DNA of 42,569 nt. Source: an uncultured Bacilli bacterium (GTDB lineage Bacteria; Bacillota_I; Bacilli_A; RF39; UBA660). Every line of letters begins with the position of its first letter. The stretch's first letter is position 1. The position numbers and the translations under genes were made by a program. The stretch is taken from NCBI GenBank assembly GCA_934129945.1, contig CAKOXC010000008.1:1-42569 (forward strand). The letters run 5' to 3'. This document shows, piece by piece, positions 32,149-40,607 of the stretch. The notes under the pieces are model-generated. The model had not been told where the DNA came from and made no database searches. It saw nothing but the letters and a program-made list of their open reading frames with translations.

Positions 32149-32808
32149 ATGAAAAAAGAAGTAAAAAATGAAACAAAAAGTGAAGTATTTCAAAAAGCTT
32201 TCTGGCTTTATATGGTTGGTAATATTTTAGGATTTTTAATGGAAGGCTTTTGGTGCAAATTAAAATATGGTAGATGGGAATCTCATGTTGTTTCAATGAT
32301 TGGGCCTTTTTGCTTATTATATGGATTTGGCGCTGCCATATTTTATTTATGTAGTAGGAAATTAAAAAATCAAAATATATTTACGCAATTTTTATTTTCT
32401 TGCCTAGTTGGAGATGTAGTTGAATATATTTGTGGGTATTTTTTAGAACATGCTTTTGGAATGCGTGCCTGGTATTATGGAAGATATTTCTTAAATATTA
32501 ATGGTTATATTTGTTTATTTATGACTGTTGCTTGGGGAATAGTTGGAATTTTATTTATCTATTTTGTAATGCCTTTTTGGGATAAATTTTATGAAAAAAT
32601 AAAAGGCAAATTTTTGGCAAAAATATGTTATGCATTAGCTTTAATAATGTTTGTTGATTTTATGTTTACAATGGTTTGTATAACAAGATGGGCAAACCGT
32701 CATAAAGGATATGAGTCTTATAATAAAGTTATTAATATAATTGATAAGAAATATGATGATGATTTTATGGCCAAGAGATTTAATGAATGGCGATTTATAA
32801 AAAAATAA
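32149..32808 (+). CDS. Putative ABC_trans_CmpB (DUF1113) membrane protein
   Basis: This is a 219-residue protein with five to six hydrophobic segments. Family signatures: GFLMEGFWCKLKYGRWESH, then GPFCLLYGFGA, VGDVVEYICGYFLEHAFGMRAWYY and LNINGYICLFMTVAWGI. PF06541 is annotated as a type IV ABC transporter permease, but its role is not established. ATG 32149 with ACAGGAATTTAAT upstream is preferred because an earlier ATG (32128) lies about 7 nt from the predicted transcription start. tRNA-Thr follows closely and may be co-transcribed. Confidence 0.85.
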   Translation: MKKEVKNETKSEVFQKAFWLYMVGNILGFLMEGFWCKLKYGRWESHVVSMIGPFCLLYGFGAAIFYLCSRKLKNQNIFTQFLFSCLVGDVVEYICGYFLEHAFGMRAWYYGRYFLNINGYICLFMTVAWGIVGILFIYFVMPFWDKFYEKIKGKFLAKICYALALIMFVDFMFTMVCITRWANRHKGYESYNKVINIIDKKYDDDFMAKRFNEWRFIKK

Positions 32809-32825
32809 AGCTTAATGCTTTTAAT

Positions 32826-32901
32826 GCCGATTTAGCTCAATTGGTAGAGCAGCTGAATCGTAATCAGAAGGTTGAGGGTTCAAGTCCTTTAATCGGCACC
32901 A
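32826..32901 (+). tRNA. tRNA-Thr (CGT)
   Basis: GCCGATT pairs with AATCGGC, the D arm is GCTC/GAGC, the anticodon loop is ATCGTAA (CGT, reading ACG), and CCA is encoded. The first anticodon-stem pair (27-43) is G-A, a mismatch; the other four pairs are normal. Confidence 0.93.
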
Positions 32902-32945
32902 GATTTGATTAATACTCAGATATACTTTGGGTTTAAATAACATAT

Positions 32946-32972
32946 AGCTAACTAGAAATAGTTAGTTTTTTG
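32946..32972 (+). terminator. tRNA-Thr terminator
   Basis: CTAACTA-GAAA-TAGTTAG with a T run, the same hairpin as after the 29.4-kb tRNA pair. Confidence 0.88.
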
Positions 32973-33272
32973 TTTAAATGAATATAAAAAAATCTATAAA
33001 TATATTCATAATAGATAATTATTAAGATTGTTTATTATGCCAACAGAAAGATATAGGAAATAAGATTTTTGCAAAAATCATTCGGATCATTTTGGCTCGC
33101 TTTTTGCTAAAAAAATGATGCAATAACTATTAAAACAAAAAATTAATTATTATCAATAATGCATTTTCCAGAGAATTTTCAAATAGCAAAAGATTTATAA
33201 CGTATAATTATATATCTATTTACTTTTTGTTAAAATTTGTGTATTATAAAAAAGAATTAATGGAGGATTTTT
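32973..33272. other. Intergenic region with a locally odd segment
   Basis: No ORF with a ribosome site is seen. A more GC-rich patch (33066-33122) contains TTTTTGCAAAAA, CATTCGGATCATTTTGGCTC and ATCATT/AATGAT pairs and may be a decayed element. TTTACT-N17-TATTAT (33219-33247) is a plausible promoter of the next gene. Confidence 0.4.
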
Positions 33273-34043
33273 ATGAACAAAGAATATAGTTATTATGATG
33301 GAATAGCCATAGTTAAAGATGATAAAGATAATCAAAAACCTGTAGAATATACAGATAAACTAGACGATATATTAGTTCAAGAAAATTTAATTGAAACAAT
33401 TGAAAATGATATTAAAGATTTAGAATATGAAAAAAGACAATATAAATATATTAAATCTAAAGCATTTATTCCACCATTTAGTATAGTGTGCATTTTATTT
33501 ATAATGGTTGCACCGTCTTTTATATATTATTATTTTGGTGATACATCAATTTATATAAGGGAAGTTAATACGATTTTTGGAACAATAAAAAGTTCTTCAT
33601 TTTACCAACTGGTATTAACTTTAGGGGTTTTACCATTGTTTTCGCTTATTGATGCATTTATTATTTGGAATCATAAGCATTTTTTGAAAAGAGGAAAGGG
33701 TATAGATCAGGGACTAGAATTTTCAAGAAAACAACTAGAGAAAGAAAAAGAGAAATTGAATGAATTAATACAAAAACAAGAAAAGGTTAAAAGAGAAGAA
33801 AATTTTGCTGTAGAAAAAATAAATGATGAAGAAAAATTAAGAGAATTTAAAAATATGTTATATTTGTATTATAATATAGGAAAAAATTATGAAAAATATT
33901 CAAAATATTATCAGCAAGGTATTTTAGAAGAAAAATTAAAGAAAAAATATACTTCTGAAGAAATAGAATTTTCAAAAGAAATTTTAAAAGAGCAAGGCCC
34001 AGTAAAAAAATTAGTACCAAATAATAAAAATAGAAGAGATTAA
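33273..34043 (+). CDS. Membrane protein with coiled coil, unknown function
   Basis: This is a 256-residue protein, not recognised. A charged N-terminal helix is followed by two membrane segments (FSIVCILFIMVAPSFIYYYF near 70-90 and YQLVLTLGVLPLFSLIDAFII near 110-130). A Lys/Glu-rich coiled coil (about 150-190) and a soluble helical tail come next. The C-terminus GPVKKLVPNNKNRRD resembles the tail of the 8726 protein. ATG has ATGGAGGATTTTT upstream. Confidence 0.7.
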   Translation: MNKEYSYYDGIAIVKDDKDNQKPVEYTDKLDDILVQENLIETIENDIKDLEYEKRQYKYIKSKAFIPPFSIVCILFIMVAPSFIYYYFGDTSIYIREVNTIFGTIKSSSFYQLVLTLGVLPLFSLIDAFIIWNHKHFLKRGKGIDQGLEFSRKQLEKEKEKLNELIQKQEKVKREENFAVEKINDEEKLREFKNMLYLYYNIGKNYEKYSKYYQQGILEEKLKKKYTSEEIEFSKEILKEQGPVKKLVPNNKNRRD

Positions 34044-34070
34044 TATTAGTTATTGTATTAATCTTTTTTT
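34035..34070 (+). terminator. Terminator
   Basis: AGATTAATA/TATTAATCT stem with a run of T, overlapping the stop codon. Confidence 0.8.
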
Positions 34071-34152
34071 AATACTTTTATATAAAATATGATATACTTA
34101 TTTTTAAGTAAGAAATTATTATATAAATGAATGTAAGAAAAGAGGTAAATAA

Positions 34153-35001
34153 ATGCAAAAATTTAATTATCATACGCATACATACAGATGTGGACATGCT
34201 GATTTAAATTATATGGATGAAGACTATATTAAAGACATGATAAAAATGGGATTTAAAAAAATGGCTTTTACTGATCATTGTCCTCAAAAGGTAGAGATAG
34301 ATAAAAGGCCAAAAATTAGAATGAAGTATAATCAAAAGCAAGAATATTTAGATAGCATTCAAAATTTAAAAGAAAAATACAAAGATATTATAGAAATTCA
34401 ATCAGGTTTTGAAGTTGAATATTTGCCTAGTGATGAAGAAAATTTAAAAGAATTAAAAAATGAAACTGATAAACTTATATTAGGGCAGCACTTTATTTAT
34501 GATGATAATAAAAATTTGAAAATATTTAGAAAGCTAGATTTTAACGATAAAGATTTAACAACATATGCAGAATATATAGAAAAGGCAATGCAACTTAAAA
34601 TACCAGATGTAATTGCTCATCCAGATATATATATGATAAATAGAAAAGAATTTGGACAGATAGAACAAAATGTTGCACATATAATTTGCAAGGCAGCAGA
34701 AAAATATAATATACCTTTAGAAATAAATTTAAATGATATTTTCAATAAAACTTATTTTGAAAATAAAATATTAAATGATTTACCACTGGCTAAACAAAAA
34801 GAAAAATTAATTAATGTTCAGTATCCATGTAAAGAATTTTGGAAAGTTGCTACCCAATATAACATAAGAGTATTATATGGTATAGATGCTCATTATAAAG
34901 GCCAAATTGTTTTATGGAATGAATTATTAGAATTAGCAAATGAAATTTTAGGAAATGAAGTGGTTAGCAATTTAAATTTTATTGATAATACTGATTTATA
35001 A
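34153..35001 (+). CDS. PHP-family phosphatase, histidinol-phosphatase-like
   Basis: This is a 282-residue protein. PHP metal motifs in order: YHTHTYRCGHA, then AFTDHCP, GFEVEYLP, LGQHFIYD, VIAHPDIYM, EINLNDI and GIDAHY. The pattern and length fit HisJ-type histidinol-phosphatase (final phosphatase of His synthesis). No other his gene is near, so another phosphoester substrate is possible. ATG has AGAGGTAAATAA upstream. It is followed directly by the RNA-repair pseudogene. Confidence 0.85.
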   Translation: MQKFNYHTHTYRCGHADLNYMDEDYIKDMIKMGFKKMAFTDHCPQKVEIDKRPKIRMKYNQKQEYLDSIQNLKEKYKDIIEIQSGFEVEYLPSDEENLKELKNETDKLILGQHFIYDDNKNLKIFRKLDFNDKDLTTYAEYIEKAMQLKIPDVIAHPDIYMINRKEFGQIEQNVAHIICKAAEKYNIPLEINLNDIFNKTYFENKILNDLPLAKQKEKLINVQYPCKEFWKVATQYNIRVLYGIDAHYKGQIVLWNELLELANEILGNEVVSNLNFIDNTDL

Positions 35002-35006
35002 AAATA

Positions 35007-35988
35007 ATTGATAATAAATTAGAAGATTATACATTAAATGCTGATAAGATTCGTTTAATGTACAATTCCTTTGAAATGACAATTAATTATAGAGAAATGA
35101 TTCCTCAATTTAATAATAATAAAGTTTGGTAACTGTTGTTACAAATATTAGAAGAAAGAATGCGTAAAGGTGAATTAACTTTTGCTGATGCTATGCATAT
35201 TTATGCAAATGATTTAACTGTTTATAAAAAATTAGCTGAAAAATATAGATATAGATTATATATAATAGATTTTACCAATATTGAATATGATGAACTTTTA
35301 TATAGAAATTCAAAAAGAAAATCAGAAAAATGGGTTTTTGAAGATACTATAAAAAGAGTATATAAATTATTACAAGAAAAGAAAATCTATCAAATTCATG
35401 ACCATAGAAATCATTTTAATATAGAATATAATAATTATGAGTATTCGTATAATTTAGATGGGAACAAAATCTCAATTATCTGGAAATTTTAGTAATTATT
35501 TTAAAAATATTTTTTATAAAATATTTAATGAAAAGCAAATAGATATAATAAAGAATAGGTTAATTGATAATGAAACTAGTATGGTTTTTGGAGTAATTGA
35601 TACTACAAATGATAAACATATTATTAAGTATGATCACGATAAATTGATCTTGTTAGATGAGATAAATAATTCTATTGACTACTCAAAAACTGATTATGAA
35701 AGCATTAAAGAATTCGCTTTGGAGAATAAGATAGAAATTAAAAAATTAGGATATATTGCAAATAACGAAAAAGAATTTGAAGAAATATTTAATAACATAA
35801 AACAAGAAGAATATAAATACGATAATTCTTACATCGAGGGTTTTGTAGTTGAAGATTACCAAGGATTTATGTTTAAATATAAGACCGAGTATTATAAAAA
35901 ATGGAAAGTTTTACGTTCAAAAATGGAAAAAGCATTAAAATGCAACGATTATAAAGTAAAATGCAGTGATGAATTAGAAATTAAATAA
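35007..35988 (+). pseudogene. Decayed RNA-repair polynucleotide kinase / RNA ligase
   Basis: Three coding pieces remain. 35007-35129 and 35133-35490 are in one frame, split by a TAA at 35130 exactly where a Glu codon is expected (KVW-stop-LLLQILEERM). They read as a PNK-type kinase segment: LNADKIRLMYNSFEM, ILEERMRKGELTFADA, KLAEKYRYRLYIIDF. The N-terminal P-loop is gone. A frameshift near 35457 leads into 35458-35988, which reads as an Rnl1-type ligase end: TKSQLSGNFSNYFKNIF, MVFGVID, HIIKYDHDKLILLDEI, YIEGFVVEDYQGFMFKYKT (motifs IV/V). The lysine nucleophile motif KxDG and any phosphatase module are missing. The assignment rests on remembered family patterns. Confidence 0.7.
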
Positions 35989-36018
35989 AGTTTTGATAAA
36001 ATAATATCAAAACTTTTT
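35989..36018 (+). terminator. Terminator after the pseudogene
   Basis: AGTTTTGATA/TATCAAAACT stem with a T run. Confidence 0.85.
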
Positions 36019-36090
36019 AAGTGATTTTAGATCTAAATATGAAATTTTTATTTTGATTCTTACATTAAAAATGCATAAACATATTAATCC

Positions 36091-36127
36091 AAAAAAAGTT
36101 ATTCCAACAATAGTGGAACAACTTTTA
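36091..36127 (-). terminator. Terminator of the ClpX-like gene
   Basis: On the minus strand AAAGTTGTTCCA pairs with TGGAATAACTTT (one mismatch) and is followed by TTTT. Confidence 0.75.
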
Positions 36128-36145
36128 AATTAGCATTGTTTCTGA

Positions 36146-37501
36146 TTATACCTTTTTTGTTAAAACATAAGTTTTCTTTTCATTTGTTGGACCTGTTAAT
36201 TTTATGGCTGAATATTCTCCTGCAAAAATTCTAAACATTGCACTACTAATTGTGTCATCAACAATTGTTTTTAAACTTCTAGCACCACTATTTAATGCAA
36301 ATGCTTTATCTGCAACGTAATCGATAAAATCGTTATCATAGGAAAATTCTATATTCATAGATTCAAATAATAATTTATATGTATTTAATGGGCTGAAATT
36401 TGATTCTAGTAGAATTTTTTTAATATCTTCTTTTGTTAAAGAATTCATAGCAATTAATTTTGAAAATCTACCCATTAATTCTCTCATTATTCCATAATTT
36501 ACAAAATCTATTGATGATACATTTGAATAATCGTCACTTTCCACTATCCCTGTGAATGCTCCTAAAGCAACTATAGAAAGCTTAGAAGTATCAAATTTAT
36601 TGCCTTTAAAATAAAATGTTGAACCATCTAATAGTTTTAGTAAGGATCTCTGAACTCCAATTCTTGAAATATGATCAAAACTTTTCCCACTTTCTGCTAA
36701 TTTATCAAATTCATCAATAACTAAAATACCTTTTTGGACTTTTTCAATATTTTCGCCAGCAGCAGCATATAAATTTTCTAACATGTCTTCAATATTTCTT
36801 CCAACATAACCTGTTTCACTAAGAGATGTTGCATCTTCAATAACAATAGGTATTTTATATATATTTGCAATTCTTTTTAAAATTTCAGTTTTACCTGTTC
36901 CTGTTGAGCCGTATACAATAATATTTTCTTTTAATTTTGCTATCATATCAAGGCTAAGTGATGAGTTTATAACTTTTTGATTTTTAAAAAGTGATGTTAA
37001 TATTTGCATGATTTGTTCATCCTGTGAAACAATCGTTTCTTTTATGGTAGAATACATCTGAGAAATATCAGTATCATTTTTTAAAATTGCATCATCATAA
37101 TCTTTAGATGTGCCTTGTATTTTTTGTAATAAGTTTTGGTCATCAATTCTATAAAACATTCTTTTTTCAGAATCATAAGTGTAATAATCTCCAATATTAC
37201 ATTGATATTTTTTCAAAAGATCATAATAGTTATAATAATTATTATTATTTTTTTTACAAAGATCATTAAGATTTTCAAAGCCAGAAATTTTAGTATCATT
37301 AAGATTAGAATTGCACGATATGGTTTTACCAGCACTTTTACCTGTTAAAGCAATAAATCTAAGCCCATTGTTATTAAATTTATAATAAAAACCATAAGCT
37401 GCATCAATTTTTTTATAATATATTTGTTTTTGACCATCAATAATAAATTCTTTTTTTTCAAATATATTGGCTATCCCAACATAATCCATAGCATCAGGCA
37501 T
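36146..37501 (-). CDS. ClpX-like AAA+ ATPase with a novel N-terminus
   Basis: This is a 451-residue protein. The first ~170 residues are unrecognised and lack the ClpX Cys4 zinc domain. The AAA+ core is ClpX/HslU type: Walker A GSTGTGKTE, pore loop ETGYVGRNIEDML, Walker B ILVIDEFDKLA, box VII region MRELMGRFSKL, and sensor 2 NSGARSLKTIV. The GYVG pore loop means substrate threading is probable. The IGF ClpP-docking tripeptide, expected after the GAFTGI segment, is not seen, so it may act without ClpP. ATG 37501 has AAGGAGGTAAAT upstream. It is isolated on the minus strand. Confidence 0.85.
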   Translation of the reverse strand: MPDAMDYVGIANIFEKKEFIIDGQKQIYYKKIDAAYGFYYKFNNNGLRFIALTGKSAGKTISCNSNLNDTKISGFENLNDLCKKNNNNYYNYYDLLKKYQCNIGDYYTYDSEKRMFYRIDDQNLLQKIQGTSKDYDDAILKNDTDISQMYSTIKETIVSQDEQIMQILTSLFKNQKVINSSLSLDMIAKLKENIIVYGSTGTGKTEILKRIANIYKIPIVIEDATSLSETGYVGRNIEDMLENLYAAAGENIEKVQKGILVIDEFDKLAESGKSFDHISRIGVQRSLLKLLDGSTFYFKGNKFDTSKLSIVALGAFTGIVESDDYSNVSSIDFVNYGIMRELMGRFSKLIAMNSLTKEDIKKILLESNFSPLNTYKLLFESMNIEFSYDNDFIDYVADKAFALNSGARSLKTIVDDTISSAMFRIFAGEYSAIKLTGPTNEKKTYVLTKKV

Positions 37502-37639
37502 ATATTTACCTCCTTGACAAGGAATTATTATAACATACTATTTGGAAAAATACTAAATATATTGAATAAATATACATATTTTGGAATTTTTGATATAATT
37601 TTAATATGGTTATATTTTAATTTAAAAGGAGTTTTAAAA

Positions 37640-38263
37640 ATGGCAAAAATAGAAATTAAAAATATTGTATTTGATATAGGAAATGTTATTTTGAATTTTA
37701 AATTAGAAGAAATACTTCCAAAATTTACTGATGATGTAAAAGAACAAAAGTTTATTATTGATAATATTATTAATTCTCCAGAATGGTTGAAATATTCTTT
37801 GATGGATACAGGTTATATATCAAAAAAGGCTGCTATTTCTAATATAAAAGATAGAACAAATCACGAAAATGATAATTTAGTTACAAATTTTTTGAATAAT
37901 TGTTTTGAATATGCTACAGTGAATAAAAAAGTGATAAGTCTTATAAAAAGATTAAAAGAAAATGGCTATAAAATATTTTTATTATCCAATATAAATGAAG
38001 ATACATTTTCATACATTAATAAAAGTGAGTTATTAAATATTGTTGATGGTTATGTTTTATCTTATAAAGAACACAAAATTAAGCCTTATGCAGCAATATA
38101 TAAAACTCTAATTGAAAGATATTCTTTATTAACTAGTAAAACCCTATTTATTGATGATAACTCCAAAAATATTCAAACGGCAAAAGAATTAGGTTTTATA
38201 ACTGCAAAAGTATTACCTGATGATTATGATAGTGTCTATAAAGCTCTAAAAAAATATTTATGA
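37640..38263 (+). CDS. HAD-family hydrolase
   Basis: This is a 207-residue protein. The nucleophile motif is VFDIGNVILNF, motif II is FLLSNINED, the motif III region is SYKEHKIKPYAAIYKTLIERY, and motif IV is LFIDDNSKNIQTAKELG. The DxGNV form is typical of YihX/glucose-1-phosphatase-like HADs. The substrate is unknown. An extended -10 TGATATAAT (37591-37599) and AAAAGGAGTT precede ATG 37640. It is followed by the nucleotidyltransferase gene after 11 nt. Confidence 0.9.
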   Translation: MAKIEIKNIVFDIGNVILNFKLEEILPKFTDDVKEQKFIIDNIINSPEWLKYSLMDTGYISKKAAISNIKDRTNHENDNLVTNFLNNCFEYATVNKKVISLIKRLKENGYKIFLLSNINEDTFSYINKSELLNIVDGYVLSYKEHKIKPYAAIYKTLIERYSLLTSKTLFIDDNSKNIQTAKELGFITAKVLPDDYDSVYKALKKYL

Positions 38264-38274
38264 GGTGAATATAA

Positions 38275-38778
38275 ATGAATGTTGATAATGAAGAAAATGT
38301 CTTTAATTTTGATTTATCGTTAGAAGATAGATTAGATAAATATATAACTAAATATTTTTATATTGCTAAAATAATATCTAATTTAACTCAAGTTTATCTT
38401 GTTGGTGGTGCAATTAAAGATTTAATGTACGGTAAGTCACCAAAAGATTTAGATTTTGTAGTATTGGGAAATAGCAATAATGAATTTATACTTCAAGTTT
38501 TTGAAAAATTCAATATAAAATATGAATTAAATAAATTAGGTGGATTTAAAATTGAATATAACAATATGATAATTGATATATGGACTACAGAAGATTTATT
38601 TGAATCAATTCAGTACAATCTTGATGGATTACTTTATGATTTAAACTCTAAAATGATGATTTCTCTAACTTTTAATGATTTTAAAAACAATGGATTAATA
38701 GAAATTAATCATAGAAATAATATTCAAAATAAAAGAATAACAAAGTTAAAGAAATTTGAAAGTAAGTATCTAAAATAA
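38275..38778 (+). CDS. Nucleotidyltransferase, poly(A) polymerase/CCA-adding head domain only
   Basis: This is a 167-residue protein. VYLVGGAIKDLMYGKSPKDLDFVV is the head-domain signature (GG..D and the DxD metal site DLD). It stops shortly after the head domain, without the tRNA-binding neck and tail, so it is not a functional CCA enzyme by itself. It may act on another RNA or nucleotide. ATG has TGAGGTGAATATA upstream. It is in an operon with the HAD gene. Confidence 0.8.
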   Translation: MNVDNEENVFNFDLSLEDRLDKYITKYFYIAKIISNLTQVYLVGGAIKDLMYGKSPKDLDFVVLGNSNNEFILQVFEKFNIKYELNKLGGFKIEYNNMIIDIWTTEDLFESIQYNLDGLLYDLNSKMMISLTFNDFKNNGLIEINHRNNIQNKRITKLKKFESKYLK

Positions 38779-38787
38779 TACTTTATT

Positions 38788-38809
38788 ATGTTATAATCAA
38801 ATATAACAT
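38788..38809 (+). promoter_or_regulatory. Inverted repeat over an extended -10
   Basis: ATGTTATA-ATCAAA-TATAACAT, a perfect 8-bp inverted repeat containing TGTTATAAT. It could be an operator for the GNAT/lysozyme operon or a 5' hairpin. Confidence 0.45.
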
Positions 38810-38821
38810 GAGGTGATTTAA

Positions 38822-39250
38822 ATGTTAGAGTACAAAGTAATTGCACTAAATGATGATAATATTATAGCTTTAGAGAATTTAAGATTTAAAGTTTATGGTT
38901 ATAAAAACATTGAACCAACTGAAACTTATTTTTATCATGAAATGTTAGGAAAAAGAATATTACCATTTGGAGTATATGAAAATAATAAATTAATAGCTGG
39001 TTGTTATATTTCTAATTCTTATAAAACATTATTTATAGAGCATTTATTTGTTTTAAATGAGTATCAAAATAGTGAAAATCATATTGGTACAAATTTATTG
39101 AGATATGTTTTAGATAATAAAGAAATTTGTGAGAACTTTTTCAAGATGAAATTTGAATTTAGTTATCTTGATAATAGATGTAGTAAATCATTTTGTGAGG
39201 CTTTGGGGTATAAAGAAAATAGAAATGATATGATGTCAAGGAGTATATAA
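38822..39250 (+). CDS. GNAT family N-acetyltransferase
   Basis: This is a 142-residue protein. The N-terminal helix and strand ENLRFKVYGY, the strand LIAGCYIS, the core LFIEHLFVLNEYQ, then HIGTNLLRYVL (degenerate acetyl-CoA loop Q/RxxGxG/A), and a C-terminal CEALGYKENRN fit GNAT. The acceptor is unknown. ATG has TGAGGTGATTTAA upstream. It overlaps the lysozyme gene by one base. Confidence 0.75.
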   Translation: MLEYKVIALNDDNIIALENLRFKVYGYKNIEPTETYFYHEMLGKRILPFGVYENNKLIAGCYISNSYKTLFIEHLFVLNEYQNSENHIGTNLLRYVLDNKEICENFFKMKFEFSYLDNRCSKSFCEALGYKENRNDMMSRSI

Positions 39251-40449
39251 TGAATAAGAAAAAAGTATTAAAAATTATAGCAATAATTCTAATTTTAACA
39301 ATTTTAATTTTTGGAGGTATAGCTACTTATTCTTACTTAAGAGTGAAATATGCTAAGATAGAAGTAAAATTAGTTGATGATTTAACTTTAGAATTTAATG
39401 ATAAGAAGAAAGTATCAGATTATATTAAAAGTATAAATGGTAAAATAGTTAATGATTATACAATTGATTCTACTAAACTTGGAGTTCAAGAAATTAAATT
39501 TAAATTTGTAAATGATGATAATATTAAAGTTAACTACTCCTATAAAATTACAGTAAAAGATACTGTAGCTCCTGTAGTATGGCTTAATAGTGTTTATTCT
39601 GTTAGTCGTGGTAGTAATAATTTTAAAGATAAAATATTATGTGGAGATAACTATGATAATAGTCCGAAGTGTGAAGTAATTGGTGATTATGATTTAAATA
39701 CAGTAGGTATATATCCATTAGTTTTTAAAGCAACTGATAATAGCGGTAATGTAACTGAAAAAAACTTTGATTTAAAAGTTTATGAGCCAACAACATCTAA
39801 ATATACCCCTGTTGTGACTGAAACTGACTTTAATGAAGTAGTAAGTAATTACAAAAACGAAAATACAAGTATTGGTATAGATGTTTCTGGTTGGCAAAAA
39901 GATATTGATTTTGAAGAATTAAAAAATGCTAAAGTAGAGTTTATTATTATTAAAGTTGGTGGTACTAAAGGAACTAATGGTGATTATTATGTTGATAGTA
40001 AGTTTAAACAAAATATTGAAAATGCTAATAAATATAACATACCAGTAGGAATATACTTTTATTCATATGCATCAAGTAATAAAGAAGCAATAAATGATGC
40101 TAAATGGTTATTAAAACAAATTAAAGATTATAAAGTTGAACTTCCAATTGCATTTGATTGGGAAGATTTCAATGATTTTAATTCATATAATCTAAGTTTC
40201 TTTGGTCTTACAACGATGGCAGAAGATTTCTTGAAAACAGTAGAAAAAGCTGGATACAAAGGAATGATTTATGGTAGCAAAAATTATTTAGAAAAAATAT
40301 GGCTTCCAACTAAGTATGATATATGGCTTGCCCATTATACAGATAAAACAAATTATAATGGTAATTATAAGTTTTGGCAAATGTGTGATGATGGTAAAGT
40401 ATCTGGTATTAGTACACCAGTAGATATTGATATAATGTATAAAAAATAA
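39250..40449 (+). CDS. GH25 muramidase with membrane anchor and Ig-like domain
   Basis: This is a 399-residue protein. The N-terminal membrane anchor (about 6-28) is followed by Ig-like/DUF5011-type beta domains (DTVAPVVWLNSVYSVSRG ... TVGIYPLVFKATDNSGNVTE). The catalytic GH25 domain (about 205-399) has GIDVSGWQ (Asp211) and DWEDF (Asp303, Glu305), and ends with WLAHYTD and KFWQM. It cleaves the MurNAc-GlcNAc bond in peptidoglycan; membrane tethering suggests wall remodelling rather than phage lysis. ATG follows AAGGAGTATATA. Confidence 0.93.
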   Translation: MNKKKVLKIIAIILILTILIFGGIATYSYLRVKYAKIEVKLVDDLTLEFNDKKKVSDYIKSINGKIVNDYTIDSTKLGVQEIKFKFVNDDNIKVNYSYKITVKDTVAPVVWLNSVYSVSRGSNNFKDKILCGDNYDNSPKCEVIGDYDLNTVGIYPLVFKATDNSGNVTEKNFDLKVYEPTTSKYTPVVTETDFNEVVSNYKNENTSIGIDVSGWQKDIDFEELKNAKVEFIIIKVGGTKGTNGDYYVDSKFKQNIENANKYNIPVGIYFYSYASSNKEAINDAKWLLKQIKDYKVELPIAFDWEDFNDFNSYNLSFFGLTTMAEDFLKTVEKAGYKGMIYGSKNYLEKIWLPTKYDIWLAHYTDKTNYNGNYKFWQMCDDGKVSGISTPVDIDIMYKK

Positions 40450-40451
40450 AT

Positions 40452-40480
40452 TTAACTCATTTGCTAGTGAGTTTTTTTTA
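40452..40480 (+). terminator. Terminator after the lysozyme gene
   Basis: AACTCA/TGAGTT with TTTTTTTT. Confidence 0.7.
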
Positions 40481-40486
40481 TTTTCG

Positions 40487-40495
40487 TGTTATAAT
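40487..40495 (+). promoter_or_regulatory. Extended -10 of tRNA-Gln/gltX
   Basis: TGTTATAAT, 11 nt before tRNA-Gln. Confidence 0.7.
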
Positions 40496-40505
40496 ACGAT
40501 TGTAT

Positions 40506-40581
40506 TGCCCAGTAGCCAAGCGGTAAGGCATCGGACTCTGGATCCGACATTTCATAGGTTCGAATCCTATCTGGGCAACCA
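40506..40581 (+). tRNA. tRNA-Gln (CTG)
   Basis: TGCCCAG pairs with CTGGGCA, the anticodon arm is CGGA-CTCTGGA-TCCG (CTG, reading CAG), the T arm is GGTTCGAATCC, and CCA is encoded. Confidence 0.92.
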
Positions 40582-40607
40582 TTTATTTTTAGAAAGTGTG
40601 GTTTTTA

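Noticed and set aside
34990..35140. 35136-35490 as an independent gene
   Set aside because: It continues in frame from 35007-35129 across a single TAA and lacks its own start and ribosome site.
37136..37639. Open frames opposite the ClpX-like gene and the 72-residue extension upstream of the HAD protein
   Set aside because: They arise from AT-rich sequence; the HAD family starts at ATG 37640 with its own SD.
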